This document shows, in pieces, positions 47,421 to 56,939 of a stretch of DNA of 64,000 nucleotides. A program made the translations under genes and the position numbers. The notes below the pieces were generated by a model that had not been told where the DNA came from, did no database searches, and was given only the letters and a program-made list of their open reading frames with translations. How positions within the stretch are numbered: the stretch's first letter is position 1; every line of letters begins with the position of its first letter. Source of the stretch: Pedobacter sp. SYSU D00535. Lineage in GTDB: Bacteria; Bacteroidota; Bacteroidia; Sphingobacteriales; Sphingobacteriaceae. The DNA is taken from the NCBI RefSeq assembly GCF_017355855.1, contig NZ_JAFEWD010000003.1, positions 372,001-436,000 of the forward strand, in the 5' to 3' direction.

Positions 47421-47445
47421 AAAGCCACTGTAAAAGTGGCTTTCG
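47421..47445 (+). terminator. Terminator between the receiver gene and the SIMPL gene
   Basis: AAAGCCAC (47421-47428) and GTGGCTTT (47436-47443). Symmetrical enough to act in both directions on the convergent genes, though the T run is short. Confidence 0.65.
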
Positions 47446-47472
47446 TTACATATATATGGACTCTTATTAGGA

Positions 47473-48174
47473 TTATTTAGTCAGTTCGAATACGGCTCGC
47501 ATTTGGTAGTTAAGCTTGATCTTCTTGAAGTCAATGTCTGGCATCGCTGCGTCGGCTGCTTTACTTTCTGCCATTGCTACATTTGCCCGATACATCGGCT
47601 GCGGATAAAATTCATTATTGATTTCTTGTACCTCCAGCGCTGCTCCAACCCGGTCATTGACCGCCGCCGCCAGGTAGCTTGCTTTGTCCTTCGCTGCCTG
47701 CAGTGCTTTGATTTTCAAATCTCGTTTTAGGGTCTCAATTTGTGAATAGTCGTAGCTTTCCACATTCGTGTATTCAATTGCTTTGGGATCTAAGGAGTTC
47801 AGAATCTGATTGAACTTGTTTAAGTCGGTCACTTTCAATCTGTACTGCTTCCTGGCTAAAAATTCAGGGTTCTTTTTTTTCTCCCAGTTGTAGTTATAAC
47901 TCGCAATGTTATTTATGGTGAAATTTTCTTTTGGAATACCGGCACTAAGAACCACGCTTTGTAGCTGTTTCTCAATCGTCTCAATATCTACTTTCTTTTT
48001 AGAGGCACCGTCCCGGTAATATTCTTTTAATGATATCCCAACAAAAATAATGTCCGGTGTAACTTCAGCTTCTGCTGTACCTGAAACTTCTATTTTTCTA
48101 CGGGTATCCACTGTTTGTGCCGTTGAATAAAGGCAAAACAAGCTAAGCAGAGCAAGGAAAAAAAATCTTTTCAT
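47473..48174 (-). CDS. SIMPL domain (DUF541) secreted protein, 233 aa
   Basis: The ATG at 48174 (MKRFFFLALL) gives a standard signal peptide ending YSTAQ; an in-frame start 33 bp upstream would add a non-signal extension. The mature protein has the SIMPL pattern: RRKIEVSGTAEAEVTPD near the start, a DKASYLAAAVNDRVGAALEVQE segment, and a C-terminal strand region. SIMPL/DUF541 proteins are periplasmic or outer-membrane-associated and mostly of unknown function. Confidence 0.88.
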   Translation of the reverse strand: MKRFFFLALLSLFCLYSTAQTVDTRRKIEVSGTAEAEVTPDIIFVGISLKEYYRDGASKKKVDIETIEKQLQSVVLSAGIPKENFTINNIASYNYNWEKKKNPEFLARKQYRLKVTDLNKFNQILNSLDPKAIEYTNVESYDYSQIETLKRDLKIKALQAAKDKASYLAAAVNDRVGAALEVQEINNEFYPQPMYRANVAMAESKAADAAMPDIDFKKIKLNYQMRAVFELTK

Positions 48175-48270
48175 ATTTTCTAGTGTGTGTGAATTTAAGA
48201 TGCACAACTGTTTTGAATTCCATAAACATTTTCTGAAATAAAAAGTTGCTTAAAAACAGTACGCAGGAGT

Positions 48271-49389
48271 ATGAAAGAACGTAACAATGGAAGAAGAGAT
48301 TTTCTTCGAAACCTTACCCTTGGTTTGGGGCTTATCACGCTAAGTCCTTCGCTGTCTTTTTCATCGTGCGCATCAAGTCCCCAGAGCAAAAAGGCAAAAA
48401 AGCTTGGAGTAGCCTTGGTTGGATTGGGAAGCTATAGCTCAGGACAACTAGCGCCCGCCTTGCAGGAAACAGAACACTGCTATTTGGCAGGCATTGTTAC
48501 TGGCACGCCCGCCAAGGAAAACATCTGGGCAACTAAATACAACATTCCCAGGAAAAACATCTATAACTACGAGAACTTTGATACCATAGCCAATAATCCG
48601 GAAATTGATATCGTGTACGTAGTGCTACCTGTGTCGATGCATAAAGAGTTTACCATCAGAGCGGCGAAGGCGGGTAAACACGTGATATGCGAAAAGCCGA
48701 TGGCTTTAAACTCGGGTGAGTGTAAGGAAATGATTGAGGCTTGTAAGAAGGCTAATAAGATGCTCTCCATAGGTTATCGGCTGCATTTCGAACCTCATAA
48801 TCAGGAAATGATGCGCCTGGGGCAAAAGCAGGTTTTCGGACGGGTACGAAACATTGATGCAGCCAATGGGTTTGTGTACGGCGGAAACCCTAATTCCTGG
48901 CGTTTGAAGAGGGAGATGTCTGGGGGCGGAGGACTTATGGACATGGGAATTTATGCCATTCAGGGAGCGAGATATGTTACAGGAGAGGAGCCGGTTTCAG
49001 TGCTAGCCCGTGAAGAGAAAACTAAACCGGAACTGTTTAGAGAAGTAGATGAAACTATATTTTGGGAACTAGAGTTTCCATCAGGGACTATTTCAAAAGG
49101 ACAATCGAGCTATAATGCTAATTTAAATCATTTACGGGCCGTGGCTGAGCAAGGATTTTTTGAATTGCCCTCTGCTTATCGCTATAGCGGGATCGAAGGT
49201 AGAACAAGCAAGGGCGAAATGCGCTTTCCCCAGGTGAATCAACAGGCTCTGCAGATGGACGATTTTGCTCAGTGTATTTTGAAGGGAAAAGCCACCCGCG
49301 TTCCCGGGGAAGAAGGTCTGAGAGATATGAAAGTGATCGATGCGATTTATAGAAGCATCAAGTCCGGGAAAAAGGAGAAGATTGTCTAG
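48271..49389 (+). CDS. Gfo/Idh/MocA family oxidoreductase with Tat signal, 372 aa
   Basis: N-terminal twin-arginine signal (GRRDFLRNLTLGLGLITLS) followed by a lipobox-like SSCAS, suggesting export with bound NAD(P). Rossmann start GVALVGLGSYSSGQL, catalytic Lys in VICEKPMALNSGE, and the typical C-terminal domain GGGLMDMGIYAIQGARYV. It resembles glucose-fructose oxidoreductases. The substrate is probably a sugar, but this is inference. It is convergent with the hypothetical at 49391. Confidence 0.9.
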   Translation: MKERNNGRRDFLRNLTLGLGLITLSPSLSFSSCASSPQSKKAKKLGVALVGLGSYSSGQLAPALQETEHCYLAGIVTGTPAKENIWATKYNIPRKNIYNYENFDTIANNPEIDIVYVVLPVSMHKEFTIRAAKAGKHVICEKPMALNSGECKEMIEACKKANKMLSIGYRLHFEPHNQEMMRLGQKQVFGRVRNIDAANGFVYGGNPNSWRLKREMSGGGGLMDMGIYAIQGARYVTGEEPVSVLAREEKTKPELFREVDETIFWELEFPSGTISKGQSSYNANLNHLRAVAEQGFFELPSAYRYSGIEGRTSKGEMRFPQVNQQALQMDDFAQCILKGKATRVPGEEGLRDMKVIDAIYRSIKSGKKEKIV

Positions 49390-49390
49390 G

Positions 49391-50605
49391 TTATTCAGTC
49401 TGCTTGCTGGAGGGATCGTAGTGATACACCACCTGATAAGGTTCGTTCCTGAATTTCTGTGCAATCTGACCTATCCGGAGTTGCTGAAATTGAGGAGTAG
49501 GTTCGCAAACAGAATACTCCTTACCTTTATATAGAATCGGTGTTCCCTGTGCTTTCTTCAATTGAACGGCTATGGTGATATGAGATGGGTACAAAAGGGC
49601 AATCATCGGCAGATCGTAGATTTCCTTTACAAGATAAAAGAACAGAGCCGCTCTGTCATCACAATCGCTAAAATCTGAAAAAAGCGTTTGTTCAGGCGTT
49701 AGCCGTTTTTCCTTACCAAAAATCATCTCATCATCCTTGTATAAAAAGGCATATCGAGTGAAGTTCATCAAATAGTCGATGCCTTTTTTCTGGCTCATCT
49801 TTTCTGTGGTTTTCCTTAAAAGAGGAATTAACGAGCCGTATGTTTCCTTGCTCAGGGGGATGTTGAAATAAGTCTCAAAATCAACTACAGGATAATTGGC
49901 AAAAATAGACTGGATCTGCGGGTTCAGTTTCACCTTAAAGTAGTACGATTTCTGCTTATAGTTGAATTTGAGATCTTTCTCAGCGTAGTCCTCAGGCTTA
50001 AAGTCAGGCATTCTTGTAACCTTGTAGGAAAAAGCTTGCCGGGCCTCAGGACAAGGGAGGTCGATCGGGTAGGGTACTTCTTTCTTAAAGTCAATCTGAC
50101 CATAATCATGGTAGTTCAGGCACATGTACTTTTTGCCCCCGATCATAAAGAAAGGGATGTCTGAAATATCTTCATCATTTTTCACGTAAAAGATTATTTT
50201 ATCGTTAGCAAGTGCCAATCGCGCGTCATAGCCGGACTTAGTTAAAAAGAACCACTTGTATAAGGTATACCGGAAATAATTGTCCTGTTTTGGGCTTAGT
50301 TGTTGCGATGTCTTTCGAATGAGCTGATAAAACAGCCAATCGTTCAGCTGATGCTTGTCGCGATAATCGCTCAATGCAACAAGCACCTTCTGATACTTGC
50401 TAACTGCTATTTGAGAATAGAAAAGCTTTGCCGCCTCTGCTGATGCTAACTGAGGAGCGTCAACGAAAATTGATTGGTCTGCTTCGAAGTTGAACGTGCC
50501 TTCGTAAAATTCAAAACTGATGATCCTGCTGTCTGTGCTTGCGTAGCTTGCCCTGCTGAATATCATCAGTAAACAGATGAACCATATCTTTAGCAAATCA
50601 ACCAC
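49391..50605 (-). CDS. Secreted hypothetical protein with transglutaminase-like core, 404 aa
   Basis: Signal peptide at the N-terminus (WFICLLMIFSRASYAS). The start GTG at 50605 is uncertain. In the C-terminal third, FSDCDDRAALFFYLVKEIYDLP, PSHITIAVQL and YSVCEPTPQ are arranged like the Cys-His-Asp/Glu triad of transglutaminase-like or papain-fold peptidases. The rest has no motif I recognise. It is a Bacteroidota-type periplasmic protein of unknown function, and is separated from the lspA terminator by 142 bp. Confidence 0.7.
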   Translation of the reverse strand: MVDLLKIWFICLLMIFSRASYASTDSRIISFEFYEGTFNFEADQSIFVDAPQLASAEAAKLFYSQIAVSKYQKVLVALSDYRDKHQLNDWLFYQLIRKTSQQLSPKQDNYFRYTLYKWFFLTKSGYDARLALANDKIIFYVKNDEDISDIPFFMIGGKKYMCLNYHDYGQIDFKKEVPYPIDLPCPEARQAFSYKVTRMPDFKPEDYAEKDLKFNYKQKSYYFKVKLNPQIQSIFANYPVVDFETYFNIPLSKETYGSLIPLLRKTTEKMSQKKGIDYLMNFTRYAFLYKDDEMIFGKEKRLTPEQTLFSDFSDCDDRAALFFYLVKEIYDLPMIALLYPSHITIAVQLKKAQGTPILYKGKEYSVCEPTPQFQQLRIGQIAQKFRNEPYQVVYHYDPSSKQTE

Positions 50606-50747
50606 CCGGAAAACTTTTAACGATTTAGTTACACAGCGTTAATACTATTTTAACGTAAATCTATCAAGCTTGTTTCTTAAAACCTATCACTTATTCATGT
50701 TCTCCGTTACTTTTTTTGGTGGCTGAGTATGAAGGGAGAGAAGGGAA

Positions 50748-50783
50748 AAAAGAAAACCCGGCATTCTGTCGAACCCGGGTTTG
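50748..50783 (-). terminator. Intrinsic terminator of the ileS-dksA-lspA operon
   Basis: On the minus strand, AAACCCGG (50775-50782) pairs with CCGGGTTT (50754-50761), followed by TCTTTTTTC. Lies 24 bp after the lspA stop. Confidence 0.8.
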
Positions 50784-50806
50784 AATAGTATCAGTATAAC
50801 TTGAAC

Positions 50807-51457
50807 TTACTCTTCAATAATTTCACTGTGCGGATAGCTTTCTTCTACTTTTTCCTCTTTGAAGTAGCGTTTTTGCCAAATCAGAATAGAGATTACACCA
50901 ATCGAAATAGCTGCATCAGCAATGTTAAAAACAGGCCTGAAGAAAATGAATTCCTCTCCGGCCCAGATTGGAAACCAAGTTGGGAAGGTGCCCTGGATGA
51001 TCGGAAAGTAAAACATATCTACCACTCTTCCATGGAAAATACTGGAGTAGCCCCCCTCTGCCGGGAACGCTTTCGCTGCTTCGAAGTAAGTACTCTCGCT
51101 AAAGATCATTCCATAAAAAGTAGAGTCGATGATATTACCAAGCGCTCCGGCAAATATCAGTGCTACATTCAAAATAAGTCCCCGGTGGTATTTTTTCTGA
51201 ACCAGGTAAATTACTCCATAACCAATTACAGCAACAGCCGCTATGCGGAACAGGGTGAGCGCCAGTTTGCCTGCTTCTCCGCCGAATTCCATTCCGAACG
51301 CCATGCCGTTATTTTCAGTGAAGTGGATGATAAACCAATTCCCTAGAATTTTAAATTCCTGGCCCAAGGTCATATTGAGTTTAACCCAGACTTTAAGGAG
51401 CTGATCAGCTAAAAGAACAAAAATAATGGCCAGTACAGGCTTGGTATAAGCTTTCAT
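50807..51457 (-). CDS. lspA: Lipoprotein signal peptidase II
   Basis: Membrane aspartyl protease that removes signal peptides from diacylated prolipoproteins. 216 aa with four helices. The catalytic aspartates are D111 (GALGNIIDSTFYG) and D181 (FNIADAAISIG). A roughly 60-residue insertion between them, rich in aromatic residues, is longer than in E. coli and typical of Bacteroidota LspA. Its ATG overlaps the stop of the DksA-like gene by one base. Many lipoproteins of this window would need it. Confidence 0.96.
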   Translation of the reverse strand: MKAYTKPVLAIIFVLLADQLLKVWVKLNMTLGQEFKILGNWFIIHFTENNGMAFGMEFGGEAGKLALTLFRIAAVAVIGYGVIYLVQKKYHRGLILNVALIFAGALGNIIDSTFYGMIFSESTYFEAAKAFPAEGGYSSIFHGRVVDMFYFPIIQGTFPTWFPIWAGEEFIFFRPVFNIADAAISIGVISILIWQKRYFKEEKVEESYPHSEIIEE

Positions 51458-51840
51458 TAGCTTTGCTTCAATTTCGCTTCCATGCTAAGGGTAGTATGAG
51501 GAACAGCGCGTAAACGCTCTTTTTGTATCAACTTACCCGTTTCGCGGCAAATGCCGTAAGTTTTATTTTCTATGCGTACCAGTGCTGCTTCGAGGTTTTC
51601 AATAAATTTCTTCTGACGCGCAGCCAGCTGATTTATTTGCTCTTTTTCCAGCGTTGCAGAGCCGTCTTCCAAAGTTTTGTAAGTGCCTGCTGTGTCGTCG
51701 GTTCCGTTCAGGTTTGGGTTACTGAGCGACTGCGTCAAAGAAGCCAATTCTTCCTTAGCTACACGAAGTTTCTCAAGTATGATATCTTTAAATTCTTGTA
51801 ATTCCGCGTCTGAGTACCTTGTTTTCTCGTTATTTTCCAT
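51457..51840 (-). CDS. TraR/DksA-like protein lacking most zinc-finger cysteines, 127 aa
   Basis: N-terminal coiled coil followed by the DksA/TraR C-terminal region, KTYGICRETGKLIQKERLRAVPHTTLSMEAK. Canonical members have four cysteines here; only C98 remains. The preceding acidic DxxDxA-type tip motif is also degenerate. DksA binds RNA polymerase with ppGpp in proteobacteria; the Bacteroidota members between ileS and lspA are a known arrangement. Whether it still binds polymerase cannot be told. Confidence 0.88.
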   Translation of the reverse strand: MENNEKTRYSDAELQEFKDIILEKLRVAKEELASLTQSLSNPNLNGTDDTAGTYKTLEDGSATLEKEQINQLAARQKKFIENLEAALVRIENKTYGICRETGKLIQKERLRAVPHTTLSMEAKLKQS

Positions 51841-51842
51841 CT

Positions 51843-54800
51843 TTAAGCTTTTGTGATAGATATTAATAAATTTTGTTCGTCAATTTCAACCTCTTCCCCT
51901 GTTGACAAGTTGTCTTCAAGCACTAAGGTCTCCGCCAAAATTTCGGCGCAAATATATGATAAATTATTTCTTACGGCTTCGGATATGTGAGCATGGTTAC
52001 TTACCCTTACAGCGATTTTGTCTGTTACTTCAAAGCCTAAATCTTTCCGAAGGTTTTGGATGCGGTTTACCAACTCTCGTGAAATCCCCTCCTGTTTTAA
52101 TTCATTAGTTACGGTAACATCTAAAGCAACAGTTAGTTTGCCAATATTGGTTACCTGCCATCCTGGGACGTCTTCTGCAATAATCTCTACATCTTCTACC
52201 GGAATATCCAGGCTAAAGTCATTGCCTTCAAAATGTATAAAACCTTCGCTTTCAAAAGCAGCAAGCTGCTCCTGAGACAACGCGTTAATGAAAGCAGCAA
52301 CGTCTTTCATGTGCTTGCCGGCTTTTGGTCCTAATGCCTTGAAGTTCGGCTTAACCTTTTTCTTGATAATTCCAGAAGTGTCGTTAATATACTCAATATC
52401 CTTGATATTAGTTTCCGAGAGGATCAGTTCCTTCACTTTCTCTATCTTCTCCTGGAAGGTGCTATCCAGTACCGGTAGCAGAACTTTGTTCAAAGGCTGC
52501 CTTACATTGATTCCTACTTTTTTTCTAAGGGAGAGAATCATAGAGGAGATATCCTGAGCCAATGCCATGCGTTCTTCCAGCTCCTTGTCAACCAGCTCCT
52601 CACGATAGGGTGGAAAGTCGGCCAGGTGAACAGACTCGACACCTGCTTTTCCTGTGGCCGCGTTCAGATCAAGGAACAGCGTTTCACTAAAGAACGGGGC
52701 GATTGGCGACATTAGCTTTGCAATTGTCTCTAAACAAGTATATAGCGTCTGATAAGCAGAGATTTTATCAGATGTGTAATCGCCTTTCCAAAAACGCCTG
52801 CGACACAAACGCACGTACCAATTGCTCAAATGTTCGTCTACAAACTCTTGAATTGCCCTTGCTGCGCGTGTCGGCTCAAAGTCGGCATAGAATCCATCGA
52901 CATCCTGGGTAAGCGTATTTAAAAGGGAAATAATCCATCGATCTATCTCAGGCCTTTCGCCAATCGGGATTTCCTCCTCCTGATATTTAAAGCCGTCAAT
53001 ATTGGCGTAGAGAGCAAAGAAAGCATAGGTGTTATACAAGGTTCCGAAGAACTTACGGCGAACCTCATCCAGGCCTTCGATATTAAACTTGAGATTATCC
53101 CATGGAGATGCATTGCTGATCATATACCAGCGGGTAGCATCAGCGCTGTATTTTTCAATAGTTTCGAAAGGATCTACAGCATTTCCAAGCCGTTTTGACA
53201 TTTTGTTGCCGTTCTTGTCGAGCACAAGCCCGTTCGAAACAACGTTTTTAAAAGCTACCGAGTCGTTTAGCATTACGGCGATAGCGTGCAGCGTGAAGAA
53301 CCATCCACGGGTTTGGTCAACACCTTCTGCAATGAAATCAGCAGGATAGGCGACTTCAAATTTATCTTTATTTTCAAAAGGAAAATGCCACTGCGCGTAC
53401 GGCATAGCACCTGAATCAAACCAAACGTCAATCAGGTCCGGTTCTCGTAACATCTTCTGCCCGTTTGAAGATATCAAAATCACATCATCTACATAAGGCC
53501 GGTGAAGATCGAAAGTGCCTTCCGTTAGCTGATGAATCAAAGCTTGCGTCTTGTCAAACTCTTCCTGATCAAGCAGTCCACTATCGGCTGCTGCTAAAAG
53601 CCGTTCTTTAAGCTCTTCAACAGATCCGATACAAATCTCTTCAGAGCCATCTTCTGTTCTCCAGATCGGAAGAGGGGTGCCCCAATAACGCGAGCGCGAA
53701 AGATTCCAGTCTACGAGGTTTTCCAGCCAGTTGCCAAAACGGCCGGTTCCTGTTGCTTCAGGCTTCCAATTGATTGTTTTATTTAGTTCAACCAGCCGAT
53801 CTTTTACTGCTGTTGTCTTGATGAACCAGCTGTCCAGAGGATAATAAAGTACTGGTCTGTCTGTACGCCAGCAGTGCGGATAGCTGTGCTCGTATTTTTT
53901 TACATCAAAAGCTTTGTTCTCTTCTTTTAGCTTAATCGCGATAAGCACATCAGTAGGTTTGAAATCCGTTGCACTTCGTTCTTCCGGAGAGTAATATTCT
54001 TCCTTTACAAACTTGTCGGCGAAGTCGGTGATCTCTTTTACAAACTTACCCTGGCGGTTAACTAGCGGCTGCTGCTTGCCATACTCGTCGGTCACAACGA
54101 TAGCTGGAACGCCCGCATCTTTAGCGGCTCTAAAGTCGTCGGCACCAAAGGTAGGGGCTATGTGAACGATACCGGTACCGTCTTCCGTTGTAACGAAGTC
54201 CCCTGGAATAACCCGAAACGCAGTTTGCTCAAGCTCCTCATTAGTCACGTATGGAAGAAGTTGATGGTAGCGCAGTCCAACAAGCTCAGCTCCTGTAAAC
54301 TCCGCAGCTACTTCCCAGGGAATCAACTTGTCGCCAGCTTTATAGTCTTGAAACGAAGCATTCTCAGCTTCCTTTTTAAAGTACTTCCCTACCAGTTCCT
54401 TCGCTAATACTACACTGACCGGCGCGAACGTGTATTGATTAAAGGTGCGGATCTTAACGTAGGCAATGTTATTCCCCACCGCCAAAGCACTGTTAGAGGG
54501 AAGCGTCCATGGGGTAGTAGTCCAGGCTAAAATAACCGTATCCTCAACCTCATTCTGAAATAGCTGGGACATCAGGGGATGAACTTGCCCTCTTTTAACA
54601 TGAAACTGAGCCACAATGGTGGTATCTTTAACGTTACGGTAAGTTCCCGGCTGGTTTAGTTCGTGCGAACTTAGCCCTGTCCCTGCAGCTGGGGAATATG
54701 GCTGGATAGTATAGCCTTTATATAGAAGTCCTTTGTTGTATAGCTCTTTCAGGATCCACCAAAGAGTTTCTATATATTTATTTTCGTAGGTGATGTATGG

Positions 54801-55235
54801 ATTTTCCAGGTCTACCCAGTATCCCATTTTTTCCGTCAAGTCGTTCCAAATGTCCGTGTACTTCATCACCTCGCGACGACAAGCGGCGTTATAGTCTTCA
54901 ACGGAAATCTTCTTTCCAATATCTTCCTTCGTGATGCCCAGTGTTTTCTCTACAGCCAGTTCAATGGGCAGGCCGTGGGTATCCCAGCCTCCCTTTCGCT
55001 CCACACGGTATCCCTTTTGCGTTTTATAGCGGCAGAAGATATCTTTAATAGCACGGGCCATCACGTGATGAATTCCGGGCATACCATTAGCGGACGGAGG
55101 CCCCTCGTAAAAGGTGTAGGGTTTGGAGGCAGGGCGGTTTGAAATACTTTTTTCGAAAACGTTATTGTTCTTCCAATATTCTAATACCTCTTTGCCTATC
55201 TCGGATAAATTAAGCTGTTTATATTCTTTATACAT
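51843..55235 (-). CDS. ileS: Isoleucyl-tRNA synthetase
   Basis: Class I synthetase of 1130 aa. HIGH-type motif PGIHHVMAR at residues 53-61 in GPPSANGMPGIHH, editing (CP1) domain about 200-420 with the TTPWTLPSN motif, KMSKRLGN near residue 678, and an anticodon-binding C-terminus. The PGIHH form and greater length suit the eukaryote-like type 2 IleRS, which in several bacteria is less sensitive to mupirocin; that property is inferred only. First gene of an operon with the DksA-like gene and lspA. Confidence 0.97.
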   Translation of the reverse strand: MYKEYKQLNLSEIGKEVLEYWKNNNVFEKSISNRPASKPYTFYEGPPSANGMPGIHHVMARAIKDIFCRYKTQKGYRVERKGGWDTHGLPIELAVEKTLGITKEDIGKKISVEDYNAACRREVMKYTDIWNDLTEKMGYWVDLENPYITYENKYIETLWWILKELYNKGLLYKGYTIQPYSPAAGTGLSSHELNQPGTYRNVKDTTIVAQFHVKRGQVHPLMSQLFQNEVEDTVILAWTTTPWTLPSNSALAVGNNIAYVKIRTFNQYTFAPVSVVLAKELVGKYFKKEAENASFQDYKAGDKLIPWEVAAEFTGAELVGLRYHQLLPYVTNEELEQTAFRVIPGDFVTTEDGTGIVHIAPTFGADDFRAAKDAGVPAIVVTDEYGKQQPLVNRQGKFVKEITDFADKFVKEEYYSPEERSATDFKPTDVLIAIKLKEENKAFDVKKYEHSYPHCWRTDRPVLYYPLDSWFIKTTAVKDRLVELNKTINWKPEATGTGRFGNWLENLVDWNLSRSRYWGTPLPIWRTEDGSEEICIGSVEELKERLLAAADSGLLDQEEFDKTQALIHQLTEGTFDLHRPYVDDVILISSNGQKMLREPDLIDVWFDSGAMPYAQWHFPFENKDKFEVAYPADFIAEGVDQTRGWFFTLHAIAVMLNDSVAFKNVVSNGLVLDKNGNKMSKRLGNAVDPFETIEKYSADATRWYMISNASPWDNLKFNIEGLDEVRRKFFGTLYNTYAFFALYANIDGFKYQEEEIPIGERPEIDRWIISLLNTLTQDVDGFYADFEPTRAARAIQEFVDEHLSNWYVRLCRRRFWKGDYTSDKISAYQTLYTCLETIAKLMSPIAPFFSETLFLDLNAATGKAGVESVHLADFPPYREELVDKELEERMALAQDISSMILSLRKKVGINVRQPLNKVLLPVLDSTFQEKIEKVKELILSETNIKDIEYINDTSGIIKKKVKPNFKALGPKAGKHMKDVAAFINALSQEQLAAFESEGFIHFEGNDFSLDIPVEDVEIIAEDVPGWQVTNIGKLTVALDVTVTNELKQEGISRELVNRIQNLRKDLGFEVTDKIAVRVSNHAHISEAVRNNLSYICAEILAETLVLEDNLSTGEEVEIDEQNLLISITKA

Positions 55236-55263
55236 CAGTATTTTATCTCCAAATTTAAGCTTG

Positions 55264-55271
55264 CAAAGTTA
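55264..55271 (-). promoter_or_regulatory. Candidate -7 element (TAACTTTG) of the ileS operon
   Basis: Exact TAnnTTTG match on the minus strand, 29 bp upstream of the ileS ATG. No clear TTTG -33 element at the expected distance. Confidence 0.5.
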
Positions 55272-55419
55272 CGGATTTGTGCTTAAAAAAACGGGCTTTT
55301 CTATTCGTCTTTCAGGTCCAAAGTGTCTTTTTTTTGGGACGGTCTAGGTTGCAGTTACTATCTTTATACGTTGAAACAAGCAATAAAAACCTTGGCTTGG
55401 TTTTAGCAATAGATAAGTT

Positions 55420-55695
55420 ATGAACAGATTTTTAAAACGTGGGATTATTTTATTGATCGCCGGGATAGCGTTTAATATTGTGGGATATGTGATGAAGGAT
55501 AGAGGTCTGGATCACTACGGTTGGCCAATGGTTGCAGGCACAGTTCTTTTTGGTCTCGGCTTCCTATTTGCGTTCTACAGCTTATTTAGGAAGGTAGAGG
55601 CGCAGGGACTTATAGAAGAAAGAGCAGAGGAGAAAGAGCGGAAGGCCAGATTTGATAAGGAAGCCAGAAAGCGCAAGCATGCATGGATGCATTAA
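55420..55695 (+). CDS. Small two-helix membrane protein with charged tail, 91 aa
   Basis: Two hydrophobic helices (about 8-26 and 37-57) and a highly charged Glu/Arg/Lys tail (RAEEKERKARFDKEARKRK). The family is common in Sphingobacteriaceae as far as I recall, with no known function. It is divergent from ileS and 170 bp upstream of dgkA. Confidence 0.72.
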   Translation: MNRFLKRGIILLIAGIAFNIVGYVMKDRGLDHYGWPMVAGTVLFGLGFLFAFYSLFRKVEAQGLIEERAEEKERKARFDKEARKRKHAWMH

Positions 55696-55865
55696 AGTTC
55701 TGAGACCTTAAACTATGGGGTTGAAACAGAGATAAACTAACTTAAAAAACACTAGCAAGATATAGACGATATTTACTCCGATTTTTCTCAAGTGTTTTCA
55801 TTGGACCTCGAAATAACTTCCAATTTTGCGTAATTTGGATTTCCATGTTATAAATAGAAAGCAGG

Positions 55866-56213
55866 ATGCGGAAGTTTTTATTAGGGTTTAAATATGCCTT
55901 TCAAGGGGTACGTTACGCCTTTGCTACCCAAATCAATTTGAAATTCCACTCATTTGCGGGATTAGCAGTGATTTTGCTTGGATGGGGAGTAGGGTTAAGT
56001 CGTTTTGAATGGTTGTGGATTTCAGCAGCAATGGGTTTAGTGCTCGTCGCTGAGCTTTTCAATACCGCGCTTGAGGTGTTAGTCGATTTAGTTTCTCCTG
56101 GTTTTCATCCTAAAGCGGGAATCATCAAAGACCTTGCTTCTGCCGCAGTGTTGCTTACCGCGGTCCTTGCTTTTGTGATTGGACTATTTGTTTTCCTACC
56201 TCACTTGTTATAG
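55866..56213 (+). CDS. Diacylglycerol/undecaprenol kinase family protein, 115 aa
   Basis: Three-helix membrane kinase of the DgkA family. The active-site motifs are AELFNTALEVLVDLV and the KAGIIKDLASAAVLL segment. In organisms outside the proteobacteria such proteins usually phosphorylate undecaprenol, feeding lipid carrier for cell-wall synthesis. The stop codon TAG is followed directly by the recO ATG with no gap, so the two are co-transcribed. Confidence 0.9.
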   Translation: MRKFLLGFKYAFQGVRYAFATQINLKFHSFAGLAVILLGWGVGLSRFEWLWISAAMGLVLVAELFNTALEVLVDLVSPGFHPKAGIIKDLASAAVLLTAVLAFVIGLFVFLPHLL

Positions 56214-56939
56214 ATGCTCGAAAAAACCCGTGGGATTGTGTTGAAAGTCACCGACTACTCTGAAAGCAGTGTAGTAGTGCAGGTGTTTACTGAGAAATTC
56301 GGACTACAATCCTACCTTATTAACGGTGTGAAAAAGGCTAAAGCCAAAATCCGATTAAATATGCTTCAGCCTCTACATCTCCTGCATATGGTGGTGTATC
56401 ACAAGCCCAATGGGAATATCCAAAGGGTAAGTGAATTGAGAAATGAACCGGTATTTCAAGAGATTCCATATAATATAATCAAGAGCTCGCTGGTGCTCTT
56501 TTTGAATGAAGTGTTATATAGGTCGATCCGGCATCATTATGATGATGAACGGCTGTTTGAGTATCTTTTCAACGCCATTGAGTTTTTAGATAGGACCGAG
56601 AGTGGACTAGCGAATTTCCATCTTTACTTTCTTGTACAACTAACCAAATATTTGGGATTTTATCCTGATAGGTCTTATGAGGAAACTTCCGAATTTTTTG
56701 ATCTTAAAGACGGTGTTTTCTCCAATTTGCACCCCCCACATTCGTTTATCCTTAGCGGATCTCAGGCTAAACACTTCGCAGACTTACTAGCCACCCGATT
56801 TGAGGTTCTGGATAAATTAAAAATGCCTCCTCGGGAGAGAAAGCATTTACTTGAAAAAATTCTTATGTATTTTCAACTTCATATCGAGGGATTTCCCGAA
56901 ATAAAATCTCATTTAATTTTGGAAGAAATTTTGAGCTAA
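56214..56939 (+). CDS. recO: DNA repair protein RecO
   Basis: 241 aa recombination mediator that loads RecA with RecR. N-terminal OB-fold start TRGIVLKVTDYSESSVVVQVFTEKFG, then a helical domain. The zinc-finger cysteines found in many RecO proteins are absent, which seems usual for this group. Its last codons overlap the end of the convergent receiver gene by 4 bp. Confidence 0.93.
   Translation: MLEKTRGIVLKVTDYSESSVVVQVFTEKFGLQSYLINGVKKAKAKIRLNMLQPLHLLHMVVYHKPNGNIQRVSELRNEPVFQEIPYNIIKSSLVLFLNEVLYRSIRHHYDDERLFEYLFNAIEFLDRTESGLANFHLYFLVQLTKYLGFYPDRSYEETSEFFDLKDGVFSNLHPPHSFILSGSQAKHFADLLATRFEVLDKLKMPPRERKHLLEKILMYFQLHIEGFPEIKSHLILEEILS

Noticed and set aside
50801-51346. 181-codon plus-strand frame
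   Set aside because: It lies antisense to lspA, whose catalytic motifs are clear.
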